A stretch of DNA of 64,000 bases from Rhizorhapis sp. SPR117. GTDB taxonomy: Bacteria > Pseudomonadota > Alphaproteobacteria > Sphingomonadales > Sphingomonadaceae. The notes below the pieces were generated by a model. That model made no database searches and was not told the origin of the DNA. It saw only the letters and a list, made by a program, of their open reading frames with translations. The position numbers were made by a program, and so were the translations under genes. The stretch covers positions 1 to 64,000 of the forward strand of contig NZ_JAKKIE010000007.1 of the NCBI RefSeq assembly GCF_021742065.1, written 5' to 3'. Within the stretch, counting starts at the first letter, position 1; each line of letters begins with the position of its first letter. This document shows positions 54,632-63,341 of this stretch, piece after piece.

Positions 54632-55371
54632 GGGTTGGTCCGCTTCATGTTCGACAGCGCCACCGCAGCCACTCGTGCGCCGGGGCCGTTGCCCTCGGCG
54701 AAGGTACTGAGGGCATATTCGACCGTCACATTGCCGATCATGCGATCATATGGCGGAACCTTCGTCGTGCAGGAAAACCCCGCACAGAGATCGAAGTCCG
54801 AGGAAACGCTCACATAGGTTGGGACGGCCTGGACCCGGAAGGCGCGGAAGAGCCGCGGATCGATGCCAATGCTTGCGAACTGCCCTTTATTGACCACCCT
54901 GCTCAGTCGCGCCACGAACTCCTTGGCAGAATTGTTCGGGAAGCCGCGAAAGACGACCACGCCACCAGCAGCGGCAGTGTCGCGGATGAGTTGCTTCAAA
55001 GCTTCGTCTGGCATCGACAGGCTGGCGAACGCGATGAACTGCGGTGCCTCCCCGCCATTGGTTTGCGTATTGCTAGCCGCCCCTTGCACGATTTCATCAA
55101 AATCGACCGGACCCGCTGGACCTTTCGGAAGACGTTGTGCGGCGACGCGGCGCATATTCTCGGTTCCCCCGTCGCGCGTCGTCGCGGCCTCTTCCCGGAA
55201 CCGATCCCCTCGATCCTTTATCTGATCGACGAAGGCCTGCGCCTCGGCTGCGAGGTCAGCCGAGCGTTTCTTTACCGCTTGGACATCAACTCCATCGATG
55301 TTTTGGGCAAGCAGCGCTGGGACTCCTGCCATTCCAAGAAGGGCCAAGATACCCAAGGGAAGAAGGCGCAT
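54628..55371 (-). CDS. trbC: F-type pilin assembly protein TrbC
   Basis: 247 residues from MRLLPLGILALLGMAGVPAL, a signal peptide. The C-terminal domain (IAFASLSMPDEALKQLIRDT, GGVVVFRGFPNNS, IDPRLFRAFRVQAVPTYVS) is the thioredoxin-fold TrbC_Ftype domain. A periplasmic factor for pilus assembly. The start at 55371 was chosen because the signal peptide begins there, 10 bases after traU ends. Confidence 0.9.
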   Translation of the reverse strand: MRLLPLGILALLGMAGVPALLAQNIDGVDVQAVKKRSADLAAEAQAFVDQIKDRGDRFREEAATTRDGGTENMRRVAAQRLPKGPAGPVDFDEIVQGAASNTQTNGGEAPQFIAFASLSMPDEALKQLIRDTAAAGGVVVFRGFPNNSAKEFVARLSRVVNKGQFASIGIDPRLFRAFRVQAVPTYVSVSSDFDLCAGFSCTTKVPPYDRMIGNVTVEYALSTFAEGNGPGARVAAVALSNMKRTNP

Positions 55372-55381
55372 CTTGGATCTC

Positions 55382-56401
55382 CTAAAACACACAGCAGTTG
55401 CGCTTGCGCCACACGAGGTAGCCCATGTCCTCGCCGCCGGCGGGATAGGCGCGGCCAGCGTCGGGCGGCATCGTGGATGCGCCGAGCGCCGAGCAGGCGA
55501 AGCGGCCACTGACCGTGGGGATCGGGTTGACCATCTGGAAGCGATATTGTTGCTTCCGCATGATCGGCATGAGGTACTTCCCGCAGAGCCCCTTCGAACC
55601 CATCGTGCCCCAGGCCAGCGCTTCGCGGTGCATCTTGTAGGCAAACCGTGAAACCGCGAGCCGGGATGACTGCACATGCCCGATCGAGGATGGGATATTG
55701 CCATTCAGCGGGTACATCGATCCCTGGCAGCCTGCACACCAGAAGAGGGGGTCGAGAGGAAGGTTGACGGTGCCGGCGATGCAGTCGCCCGCACAGGCTG
55801 CTTGCGCGATCGGATTGGCGAAAACGATCGCCTCAGGGTTGATCAGCGCGGCAAGCGAGTCGTCCTGCCAGAGCGGATCGATTTCGGTGATGTATGCGAT
55901 GTCGAACGAGGCTTGCTCGAAGCAGACGAAGTCGGTCAGGATCTCCATCCAGTAAAGCAGCGGATAGACGTACCAATGGACATGCCACTTGGCCGTGCTT
56001 TGGGATCGGCCGCCTACCATCGACGGACCCGCCAGATATCCCTGGCCGATGTCGAACCCGGGAGCGATTCGGATGCCTCCAAGGTTCGGAAAGCACCACG
56101 GCTTCATCGTAACATCTGCGAGCCGGGCGGGCTCCCAAAAGCCAACCGAAATGCCGATGCGTGGAAGCGGGTCAGCGCAGGCGCAAATCGGCGAGGCCGG
56201 ATTGCCCGGATCTGGTCGACTGCTCGGCCAGATCTTCAGTGCGCCGACGGAAAGCGGGAAAAGGCATGACCAGCAGACATCCGTGATAGGGTTGACAAAC
56301 TTGCCATTGCAGGTCGGCGCGGCCTCGGCTCGAGGCGCGAAAGCCCCGATGGCCAAAACGAGCGCAAGTGCGGTCACGATAGAGCGGAGCCAGCGCATCA
56401 A
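55382..56401 (-). CDS. traU: F-type assembly protein TraU
   Basis: 339 residues with signal peptide (IVTALALVLAIGAFAPRAEA) and TraU landmarks: CNGKFVNPITDVCWSCLFPL, CACADPLPRIGISVGFWEP, MKPWCFPNLGG and WCAGCQGSMYPLNG. It is a Cys-rich periplasmic protein needed for DNA transfer and pilus assembly. It overlaps the small membrane gene upstream by 4 bases. Confidence 0.93.
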   Translation of the reverse strand: MMRWLRSIVTALALVLAIGAFAPRAEAAPTCNGKFVNPITDVCWSCLFPLSVGALKIWPSSRPDPGNPASPICACADPLPRIGISVGFWEPARLADVTMKPWCFPNLGGIRIAPGFDIGQGYLAGPSMVGGRSQSTAKWHVHWYVYPLLYWMEILTDFVCFEQASFDIAYITEIDPLWQDDSLAALINPEAIVFANPIAQAACAGDCIAGTVNLPLDPLFWCAGCQGSMYPLNGNIPSSIGHVQSSRLAVSRFAYKMHREALAWGTMGSKGLCGKYLMPIMRKQQYRFQMVNPIPTVSGRFACSALGASTMPPDAGRAYPAGGEDMGYLVWRKRNCCVF

Positions 56402-56667
56402 TCCTTATTCCCCAAGGTGTCGAGGTAGGCGCTGTCCGCGCTATGCTTCCTGATGAAGTAGAACGCGGTCCAAAGGACGCAGACAGACAGGAGGATCGCC
56501 ATCCCGCCTGATGCGCCGCGGCCGACCGCGCGGTGAATCGGGCCGAAAAATGCGGCACCGGCCGCGGTCGAGAAACAGAGGCTCTGCCAGACGAGGCGCA
56601 TCCGTTTGAGCGCTGCGGTTTCGGGCGCGGCCATAGGTGTGCGCAGAAGGTCGAGCCATAAGGGCAT
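56398..56667 (-). CDS. Small membrane protein in the transfer operon
   Basis: 89 residues with two membrane helices (LCFSTAAGAAFFGPI and AILLSVCVLWTAFYFI) and an acidic C-terminus. It overlaps traU by 4 bases and shares one base with traW, so it is clearly part of the operon. It has no F-plasmid counterpart that I recognise. Confidence 0.7.
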   Translation of the reverse strand: MPLWLDLLRTPMAAPETAALKRMRLVWQSLCFSTAAGAAFFGPIHRAVGRGASGGMAILLSVCVLWTAFYFIRKHSADSAYLDTLGNKD

Positions 56668-57323
56668 CAGCCTGGCCTCCCTTTACGCAACACGTGCTCA
56701 GAAACGCGCATGACGCGGCCGGTCTGGTGAACGACGGCGGGTGTATGCTCGATCCCAAATCGCGAGCTGAGCTTGCCCTCCTGATCGAAGTAGAAGCGCC
56801 GTTTTCGGCTTGTCATCGCTTCAATCGGCGATCCGCTCACGAAAATGATCTTGGCGTTGAGGTCAGTGTACCGGGCCGTCGCCCAAGCAATCTGAGCGAC
56901 GTCATCCCCGTCGATGAAGACGAGGTCCTGTCGGACCGCAACGAAATCGAGTGGATTGATCCGCTGTCCGGCCGCCGCGATGAGGTTGCCCTTCTGGTCG
57001 CGAACATCATGTTCGACCTGGACGGTGGGATCGAAATCCCATTCCCGCGACTCGCGCGCTGGTGTGATCCCGCCGACAGGCGTCGGCCGCCGCACCTTGG
57101 CTTCGGCACGCTTGACGAACATCTCGTTGGTTCGCGCGAGCTCGCCGCTCGCTTCCGCGCGCTTCAGCCTGGTCTCGATCGTCGCCAGCAGGTCCGGCTC
57201 GATCACAGGAAAGGCCTGGCCGGTCTGGCCATAGTCACGCGCCTCGGTGCGGACCGGAATGCCGAAAGCGACCCCCGTGACAAGGATGGCGGCCGCCGCC
57301 ACACCAGCAAGAATCTTCTTCAT
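56667..57323 (-). CDS. traW: F-type assembly protein TraW
   Basis: 218 residues from MKKILAGVAAAAILVTGVAF, a signal peptide. Conserved features include TGQAFPVIEPDLLATIETRL, INPLDFVAVRQDLVFIDGDD and AKIIFVSGSPIEA followed by a FYFDQEGKLSSRFGIEHTPA end. It is a periplasmic pilus-assembly protein. It overlaps the S26 peptidase gene by 4 bases. Confidence 0.92.
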   Translation of the reverse strand: MKKILAGVAAAAILVTGVAFGIPVRTEARDYGQTGQAFPVIEPDLLATIETRLKRAEASGELARTNEMFVKRAEAKVRRPTPVGGITPARESREWDFDPTVQVEHDVRDQKGNLIAAAGQRINPLDFVAVRQDLVFIDGDDVAQIAWATARYTDLNAKIIFVSGSPIEAMTSRKRRFYFDQEGKLSSRFGIEHTPAVVHQTGRVMRVSEHVLRKGRPG

Positions 57324-57856
57324 AGGATAGCCTTCCCAATGCCAATGATCTGGCGCGCGCAGACGAAGCCAATGTCGGCGTACCGGCTGTCGAAGCCATC
57401 GGGGTGGGGCGAGCCGACATAATAGCAACCCGTAGGGATAGCGCCGACGGCGCCTACCGTGAGCGGCTCGCCATCCCTGGTCCGCGGCTTCATGCGACCG
57501 ACGGGTTTGCCGTTGATCGTCACGACCGAACCGTTGTGTGCGACGACGTCGCCCGGCATGCCATAGACGACTTTACCGAACATCTGCGGCTTGGCACCGA
57601 AATGCCGGCGCACGAGATTGGTGTGGGGCGGATCGAAGAAGACGAACTGTCCCCGCGCCGGGACCTGCTTGCGGTGGATGAGAAACGCCCAGTTCGGTAG
57701 CGAGTCCGTTACATTTACGAGAAGGACGTGGTCGTCGCGCCATCCGCTGATCGCACCAAACACGACGGTGCCGATTACAGCTGCCGCCAGCGCCCCCCAT
57801 AAACGCTTCCGCGGCCGCCAGCGCAGGGGCTCGATTTCATTGGCCGCCGTTGCCAT
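57320..57856 (-). CDS. S26-family conjugative transfer signal peptidase
   Basis: 178 residues from MATAANEIEPLRWRPRKRLW with one N-terminal membrane helix. Ser in VTDSLPNWAFLI and Lys in FGKVVYGMPGDVVAHNG fit the Ser-Lys pair of RP4 TraF/LepB-like S26 peptidases. It likely trims the pilin or other transfer proteins. In operons of this type it sits between trbI and traW. Confidence 0.85.
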   Translation of the reverse strand: MATAANEIEPLRWRPRKRLWGALAAAVIGTVVFGAISGWRDDHVLLVNVTDSLPNWAFLIHRKQVPARGQFVFFDPPHTNLVRRHFGAKPQMFGKVVYGMPGDVVAHNGSVVTINGKPVGRMKPRTRDGEPLTVGAVGAIPTGCYYVGSPHPDGFDSRYADIGFVCARQIIGIGKAIL

Positions 57857-58514
57857 CGGGACCTCCGAAGGTCGAGACCGATGGGCCGGACACTTGCGCG
57901 GGAACCCGCTGCGACGGTGCATTGGGCGCCACCGGTGCCAGCGGCCCGATGCCCGCTACACCAGCCATCGGATCGACAGCGGTGCCCGGCGTCGCCAGTG
58001 GTGCTGGGCGCGATGCTGCCACTGCGGACTGCGCTGCTGCCAGCTCCTGCATCCGCTGCAACTCTTCGACCGAAAGGCGTTTGGGCTCGGGCACGCCGGC
58101 AGCGAAGACGGCCTTCTTCAGGCTATCGGTGATATCCGGCACGTTCTTGGTGAGCACCGCTTCACCAACAAGGACAATTTGACCGCTTTGGCTACGACGC
58201 TGCAGCTCGGTGTCGAGCGATGACATGAACGCCTGCATCTCGGCCCGCACGCGATCGGGCGGCGAACCCGAGTAGCGCTGGGCTTCGACATAGTCGCCCA
58301 CCAGCGACGAAAGTCGCGCTGAGACGATATGGTCCTGTTTCGACTGGGTTAGTGCGCGGGTCACCCACATCCCCCAGACGATGGTCGCAACCAGCACCAG
58401 CCCGAGAAAGATCTGGCCACGAGTGAACCCGCCGAACCCGATCTTGCGCTTCGCTTCACGAACGTCAGGCGCAGAGGGTGGAACGGGAAAGTCGAGTTGA
58501 GGTTGTTCAGCCAT
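57837..58514 (-). CDS. trbI: F-type transfer protein TrbI
   Basis: 225 residues from MAEQPQLDFPVPPSAPDVRE. One membrane helix (GQIFLGLVLVATIVWGMWVT) and a periplasmic part with VGEAVLTKNVPDITDSLKKA match TrbI_Ftype; the C-terminal third is Pro/Ala-rich. It influences pilus extension and retraction. It overlaps both neighbours. Confidence 0.82.
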   Translation of the reverse strand: MAEQPQLDFPVPPSAPDVREAKRKIGFGGFTRGQIFLGLVLVATIVWGMWVTRALTQSKQDHIVSARLSSLVGDYVEAQRYSGSPPDRVRAEMQAFMSSLDTELQRRSQSGQIVLVGEAVLTKNVPDITDSLKKAVFAAGVPEPKRLSVEELQRMQELAAAQSAVAASRPAPLATPGTAVDPMAGVAGIGPLAPVAPNAPSQRVPAQVSGPSVSTFGGPDGNGGQ

Positions 58515-58866
58515 GACGCGAGGCTCCCTCTTCATCGCGCGGAGGCAGGATGCGATCGGCGCGAAAGGCGATGACGGCGGTGGACAGGATCATGTGCGCA
58601 ATCGCGAACATGTTAAGGAAAGCGCCGGTCCGAGCCGGATCGGCGGCGACGTAGCGCGTCGTGAAATTGTTCAGCTGGTGGATGAAGCCATCGAACGAGA
58701 AGCCGCCGATCGCGAGGAAGAAGAGGCAGAACAGCCCCCAGGTGATCAGCAACGTGGAAGCCAGGAACCCCAGACCATGCAGCAGGAAATAGAGCGTGCT
58801 CTGCCATTCGCGCCGGGTGAAGCCAACGATCCGTCGATGTGTTCCGCTGTCCGGGCGTGCTGCCAT
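58507..58866 (-). CDS. Small membrane protein in the transfer operon
   Basis: 119 residues from MAARPDSGTHRRIVGFTRRE with two or three membrane helices (FLASTLLITWGLFCLFFLAI, MFAIAHMILSTAVIAFRADR). It lies between traC (5 bases) and trbI (8-base overlap). It has no F-plasmid homologue that I recognise. A conserved component of this sphingomonad-style system is inferred from its position. Confidence 0.7.
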   Translation of the reverse strand: MAARPDSGTHRRIVGFTRREWQSTLYFLLHGLGFLASTLLITWGLFCLFFLAIGGFSFDGFIHQLNNFTTRYVAADPARTGAFLNMFAIAHMILSTAVIAFRADRILPPRDEEGASRHG

Positions 58867-58871
58867 CGTCG

Positions 58872-61463
58872 CTACTCCGCCGCGATGGCAGCCTCGTCCG
58901 CCGGGACGAGGCTGCTCACCCACTTTTCAGGACTGTCGGGGAAGGCGATCCGCTCGATCGCCTCATCGATGCTCAAACCTTCCGCGATGAGCGCGTCGAT
59001 CGCGGCGAAGGTTTTGGGGCTCGAAGAGAAGAGGGTCGCCGAATAAGGATCCAGCACCAGACGGCCAACAGCCAAGGTATCAGGCCCTTTGATCATGATG
59101 TCGGAATATTCGAAGCCGTTACGCTTCAGTGAACGAAGCAGGGCGTCCGTATAATCGTCCATTTCGAAGCGATCGTGCTTCTTGAAGTCCGCGATTGTCT
59201 CCGGTTTCTGCTGAAGGATCACGAACCAGTCGGAGTTTTCGAGCGCGGCTATCGAACCGGCCGATTTGTAGTAGTCGTTCAGCGACTGCGTCGCCGTGAC
59301 GAGGGAGGCGCCATATTTCCGGCAGGTGCGCGCATAGGTCTCGATGAAATCGGCCATCGCACCCCCACGGAGCATTTGCCACGCTTCATCGAGAAGCAGC
59401 GCCTTTGGAATCGAGCGATCGAGCTTGCGCATCATCTGCTGCGACATGAACATGATCGCCGTGAGGACAACGCTGCGCAGTTCCTCACGCGCGGACAGGT
59501 CGGATAATTCGAAGACGGTGAGCTGAGATTTAAGCTCGAACGAAACCTCTCCCTGGAAAAAGCGGCCATAAGTTCCGCCGGATGAGAAGGGTCGCATCGC
59601 GATCGCGAGATTGACCGCGAGCCCGTTTCCTGTCGCCTCGAGCGCCTCGATTACCAGATCGATCGAGCCACGGCTTCCGTGCGCTTCCCAGACCTGATTC
59701 ACCGCTCCGTCGATCAGGCCACGTTCCGTATCGTCGAGTAGATTTATATGCCGCGACATCTGGTTGATGATCGCTTTCAGCATCGCCATGCAGTCGAGAA
59801 GATAATCCTCGTCTTCGACAGCCTGCGTTTCGTCGATCATTGAAAACGGATTCAGGCAGAAGCCCGAGCTCATGGTGAACTCGACAAAAGCGCCGCCTTG
59901 CAACTTCGCCGAATGCTCGAACGACCGTCCGTCGTCGATCACTACCACGCGCGCCCCGGCGCCGCACAATGAGCCGCAAAGCTCCTGCAACGCCACCGAC
60001 TTGCCGGATCCCGACTTGCCGAACACCGCGACGTTGTGGTTGCCCGCGCTGTTTTCGAATGGGCTCCAGAAGAAGGGCTGGCCGCGGCGGCCGATGAGTA
60101 GCAAATGCGGTATGGTTCCGCCGAGATACTCGCCCTGCAGCGGCGCAAGATTGGCGGCCGTCGTCGTGAGCAGGGTGCGCATCCGCTTCATGCGTTCAAG
60201 ATCTTTCGACAGACCATTCGCCATCGTCATCGGCATCGCGCAAAGCAGACCCATGACTTGGAGATATCGATCATCGAGCAGGTCCCAGCCTGCGGCTCGG
60301 TAGATCGATTTCAGGACGCGCTCGTTGCTGTCTCCCTGTCCTTTGGGCGAGAATGACGTGGCGCTGAAGAATACGCGCACGAGCTTGCGGCCTTGTCGGA
60401 TTTCCTCGTTGACGTAGCGCCATTCCTGCGACTGTTCGCGGAGTTGAGGCAGAAATCGCGACGACTTGGAATCGGCCAGGCTGGTGGTGCGCATGAACTT
60501 GTAGCTGGCCCTGTTGGTTGAGGCCTGCTGGTCGGGAAACTCGATGCAAAGATTGGTCGCGACCGGACAGGGCATGCGCAGCTTGTCGGTGAACATGTCG
60601 CCGATCAGCCGCGTCACATCCCACGGCGCCCAACGGGTCGGGAGATTGCGCACCGAGAAGGAGCGCACGTCGAACACGTCCGGATAAATCTCACCGATCT
60701 CTGGCGCGCCCTTCAACGTCTTGCCCGTCGGCCGAAAGCGCTCGGTCCGCAGCAGCATCCGGTCCGGCTCGATATGCAGTTCGATGTCTCGGCGGATAGC
60801 CTGATCGGCGATGGGATCGAGGGGGTTGTAGCTGACGGCGTCCTCGCCGGCCGCTGTCGTCGGAGAAGTAATGTCGTCGATCCACCCGATAAGGGCTACG
60901 GGATCCATCCTGCGCGCCGCGACGTTCACCGACTGGAGCGCGGAAATCAGCCCGTCCATCAGCGAGACGATCTGTTCGACCGTTATGGAGGATGATTCCG
61001 GGGTTGAATAGGAGATCGCGACGCGGTGATTGCGCAGGCAGAAGGGTGCATCGGCCGAGAGCGATTCCCAGACGCCATCCGTGAGAAAATCGACCCGATG
61101 CTTTGCCATCCGTTCATAGACGCCGCGCGCCGAGTAGCGCGGGACATACCACTTGGACAGGCGCTCTCCTATGCGCGGCGACATCCATTGATGGATTTGA
61201 AGACATCCAGGCGCCGGGACGCCTTCGGACATAAATTGCGACAGGATCTCGCCGGTGCGCTCGTCGGCTCCCACGAGTGGCGCGGCTTCGATGACGAAAC
61301 CCCGTGACGCGCTGTTATAGAAGATTCCCGTCTTGGGATCATAGCTGCGATAAGGCAGCCAGTGCGCCAGCATCGGGATTGAGAGGTCCGGACGCAGCGC
61401 GTCGGGCCGCTTGGTGTCTCCGAAGATGCCCGACAACAGCTCATCCAGAAAGCCGCGTGCCAT
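58872..61463 (-). CDS. traC: Type IV secretion ATPase TraC
   Basis: 863 residues from MARGFLDELLSGIFGDTKRP. Walker A VAVFGKSGSGKSVALQELCG and a Walker B with KALLLDEAWQMLRG identify the VirB4/TraC ATPase that powers pilus assembly. An N-terminal TraC_F domain precedes it. Upstream in-frame starts exist, but their translations are shadow-like. It is 1 base after traV. Confidence 0.95.
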   Translation of the reverse strand: MARGFLDELLSGIFGDTKRPDALRPDLSIPMLAHWLPYRSYDPKTGIFYNSASRGFVIEAAPLVGADERTGEILSQFMSEGVPAPGCLQIHQWMSPRIGERLSKWYVPRYSARGVYERMAKHRVDFLTDGVWESLSADAPFCLRNHRVAISYSTPESSSITVEQIVSLMDGLISALQSVNVAARRMDPVALIGWIDDITSPTTAAGEDAVSYNPLDPIADQAIRRDIELHIEPDRMLLRTERFRPTGKTLKGAPEIGEIYPDVFDVRSFSVRNLPTRWAPWDVTRLIGDMFTDKLRMPCPVATNLCIEFPDQQASTNRASYKFMRTTSLADSKSSRFLPQLREQSQEWRYVNEEIRQGRKLVRVFFSATSFSPKGQGDSNERVLKSIYRAAGWDLLDDRYLQVMGLLCAMPMTMANGLSKDLERMKRMRTLLTTTAANLAPLQGEYLGGTIPHLLLIGRRGQPFFWSPFENSAGNHNVAVFGKSGSGKSVALQELCGSLCGAGARVVVIDDGRSFEHSAKLQGGAFVEFTMSSGFCLNPFSMIDETQAVEDEDYLLDCMAMLKAIINQMSRHINLLDDTERGLIDGAVNQVWEAHGSRGSIDLVIEALEATGNGLAVNLAIAMRPFSSGGTYGRFFQGEVSFELKSQLTVFELSDLSAREELRSVVLTAIMFMSQQMMRKLDRSIPKALLLDEAWQMLRGGAMADFIETYARTCRKYGASLVTATQSLNDYYKSAGSIAALENSDWFVILQQKPETIADFKKHDRFEMDDYTDALLRSLKRNGFEYSDIMIKGPDTLAVGRLVLDPYSATLFSSSPKTFAAIDALIAEGLSIDEAIERIAFPDSPEKWVSSLVPADEAAIAAE

Positions 61464-61464
61464 T

Positions 61465-62466
61465 TCATTTATCCTCCGGCACCACGGCAGGGAAACCCGC
61501 CGCGCCGATTGTCGGCTGCGCCTTGACGTTCGTTGCAGGAACGCCGCCGGTTTGACCGGCAGCTCGCGCATCGCTCTCCGCTTGGGCAGCCCGTTCGTGG
61601 AATGCCGGAGAGGCCTTGATCCGGGACAGCGCTTCAGCGCCGACCGTCGTCTTCGGAGCGGGTACAGGTGCGGCGGCGGCGGCGGATACAGGCGGCGTCG
61701 ACGAACCGTCGACCTTCAGCTTAGAGGCTGGGATCGCTTGTGCCGCTCCATCGACACTTCGGGTCTCCGCTTGCCTCTTGCCGATCTCCCTTGGGATGGG
61801 CGTTGGTGTGCGGCCCGCCTTGGGGGCTAGGCGGGCCGCAACGTCGTTCTGGATCGCTTTGACCGGGTCGATGCGCCGAGCGCGCGCCGCGGCGACGACC
61901 GCAGGATCGGGAAGATTGGGATCCATGCCCCCGGCCTGGATCGTCGCGAGGTCTGCGCGATCTACGGCATCGGCGAGCGACTCCGGTTGCGGGCCAGCCG
62001 CGATGGCGTTGCGATCCGGGATCGATGTCGCGTCGGCCAGCACCTGCTGCTGCCACTCTCCGCTCTGGACCACCGCATGGATCGCGCTCGCCTCATGGAG
62101 CCGACCACGCTCATCGATATAGGGTTGGAAAATGATGCGCAGCACGCGCTCTTGCGTGCGGCGAGCATCGAGGGGCGAAACCGGAATCACGTGACTGGAC
62201 GACGCTGTGCGGGACGGCTTCGACGAGAGACTGCGGGTCGGCCCGCTCGCTGGCGAGGGGTCGCCAACTGCACCCTGCTCCGCGATCATGGCCAGCGCCC
62301 GGTCGTCGATCGAAGCTGACGGTGCGCAGATACCGTCCGGCGCGGCGCACGAGAAGCTCCCCTTCACATTGCTGCCGAAGGTCGCACATCCTCCTAGAAG
62401 GCTGAGCGCCGCTAGCGCTGTCGAGCCGCGAAGCAACGGTGCCCGATCGAGCCGCACCGCCTTCAC
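61465..62466 (-). CDS. traV: F-type lipoprotein TraV
   Basis: 333 residues. The signal peptide ends in a lipobox (LSLLGGC), then FGSNVKGSFSCAAPDGICAP, the Cys motif of TraV. It has a long Pro/Ala-rich C-terminal extension compared with F TraV (about 170 residues). It forms the outer-membrane ring with TraK and TraB. It overlaps dsbC by 4 bases. Confidence 0.88.
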   Translation of the reverse strand: MKAVRLDRAPLLRGSTALAALSLLGGCATFGSNVKGSFSCAAPDGICAPSASIDDRALAMIAEQGAVGDPSPASGPTRSLSSKPSRTASSSHVIPVSPLDARRTQERVLRIIFQPYIDERGRLHEASAIHAVVQSGEWQQQVLADATSIPDRNAIAAGPQPESLADAVDRADLATIQAGGMDPNLPDPAVVAAARARRIDPVKAIQNDVAARLAPKAGRTPTPIPREIGKRQAETRSVDGAAQAIPASKLKVDGSSTPPVSAAAAAPVPAPKTTVGAEALSRIKASPAFHERAAQAESDARAAGQTGGVPATNVKAQPTIGAAGFPAVVPEDK

Positions 62467-63341
62467 GACTGGCCTCCCCGCAGCCAGGCTTCGAGGAATT
62501 CCTTTGGCCGATACCCCTCAAGCACGGCACCATCGCCTCGAACGATGATCGGCGTCGCGTTGAGTCCATGCTCGCGTGCGAACCGTTCATTGGCGTCGAG
62601 TCCCTTGGTGTCACACGCCGTCGGCCCCTTGAACGGCTCACCGGCATAGGCGGCGTGCAGCGCCTGCTCCTGATTCTTCGAGCAATAGACACGATCCGCG
62701 ATATCCCGGCTGCCAAGAACGGAGATCGGCCGCTCGACGACCTTCACATCCATGCCGCGCAACACGTTCGTCAGCGCCCTGCAGTAGCCGCAGCGAAAAT
62801 CGGTGAAGATCGTGACGCTTTGCTTCGCGGTGCGATTGCCCCAGACGATCGCGCCATCAGACGGAAGACCCGACAGGTTCAGAACAACCGGCCGCACCGG
62901 CGCGGTCACTTTCCCAGGTTTACCGACAGGCGTCGTCGCCCCGTCGGCTTCTCCCCCTTCGGCCGCCACGGCGTTCGCCTTGGCGGCCCCTCCCACAAGC
63001 ATATCCGGGTTGATTTCCAGCAGCCGGGCTGCTGTCAGATCCTGGCGCGTCTCCATATCGTAGACACGGCCGATGATCAGATATCGCGCACCATGATTGA
63101 CGTAGAAGAGATTTGCGCCGGCCGTTACCTCGCACAGGCCGTCGATCTTCTCGCAGTCAACCTTCGTAAGCGGGGTCTTGGGAAGCCTCGTTTTGAGGAG
63201 AAGGCTGACCTTGGCTTCGTCCTTGCCGGCCACGTCAGCTGCAAGGGCAATTCCGGCGATGCAGAGTGCGCCTATCGCCGCCACGACTGGGGCTGGACGC
63301 GCGAGCGCGCGGAGCTTTCGCAAACGATCAGTTGCGGACAT
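62463..63341 (-). CDS. dsbC: DsbC-like disulfide isomerase of the transfer system
   Basis: 292 residues from MSATDRLRKLRALARPAPVV; an upstream Met gives 301. A signal helix is followed by a dimerisation-like domain and a thioredoxin fold with TDFRCGYCRALTNVL (CGYC). A Gly/Ala-rich linker splits the two. It helps fold the Cys-rich TraN, TraU and TraH in the periplasm. Confidence 0.88.
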   Translation of the reverse strand: MSATDRLRKLRALARPAPVVAAIGALCIAGIALAADVAGKDEAKVSLLLKTRLPKTPLTKVDCEKIDGLCEVTAGANLFYVNHGARYLIIGRVYDMETRQDLTAARLLEINPDMLVGGAAKANAVAAEGGEADGATTPVGKPGKVTAPVRPVVLNLSGLPSDGAIVWGNRTAKQSVTIFTDFRCGYCRALTNVLRGMDVKVVERPISVLGSRDIADRVYCSKNQEQALHAAYAGEPFKGPTACDTKGLDANERFAREHGLNATPIIVRGDGAVLEGYRPKEFLEAWLRGGQS

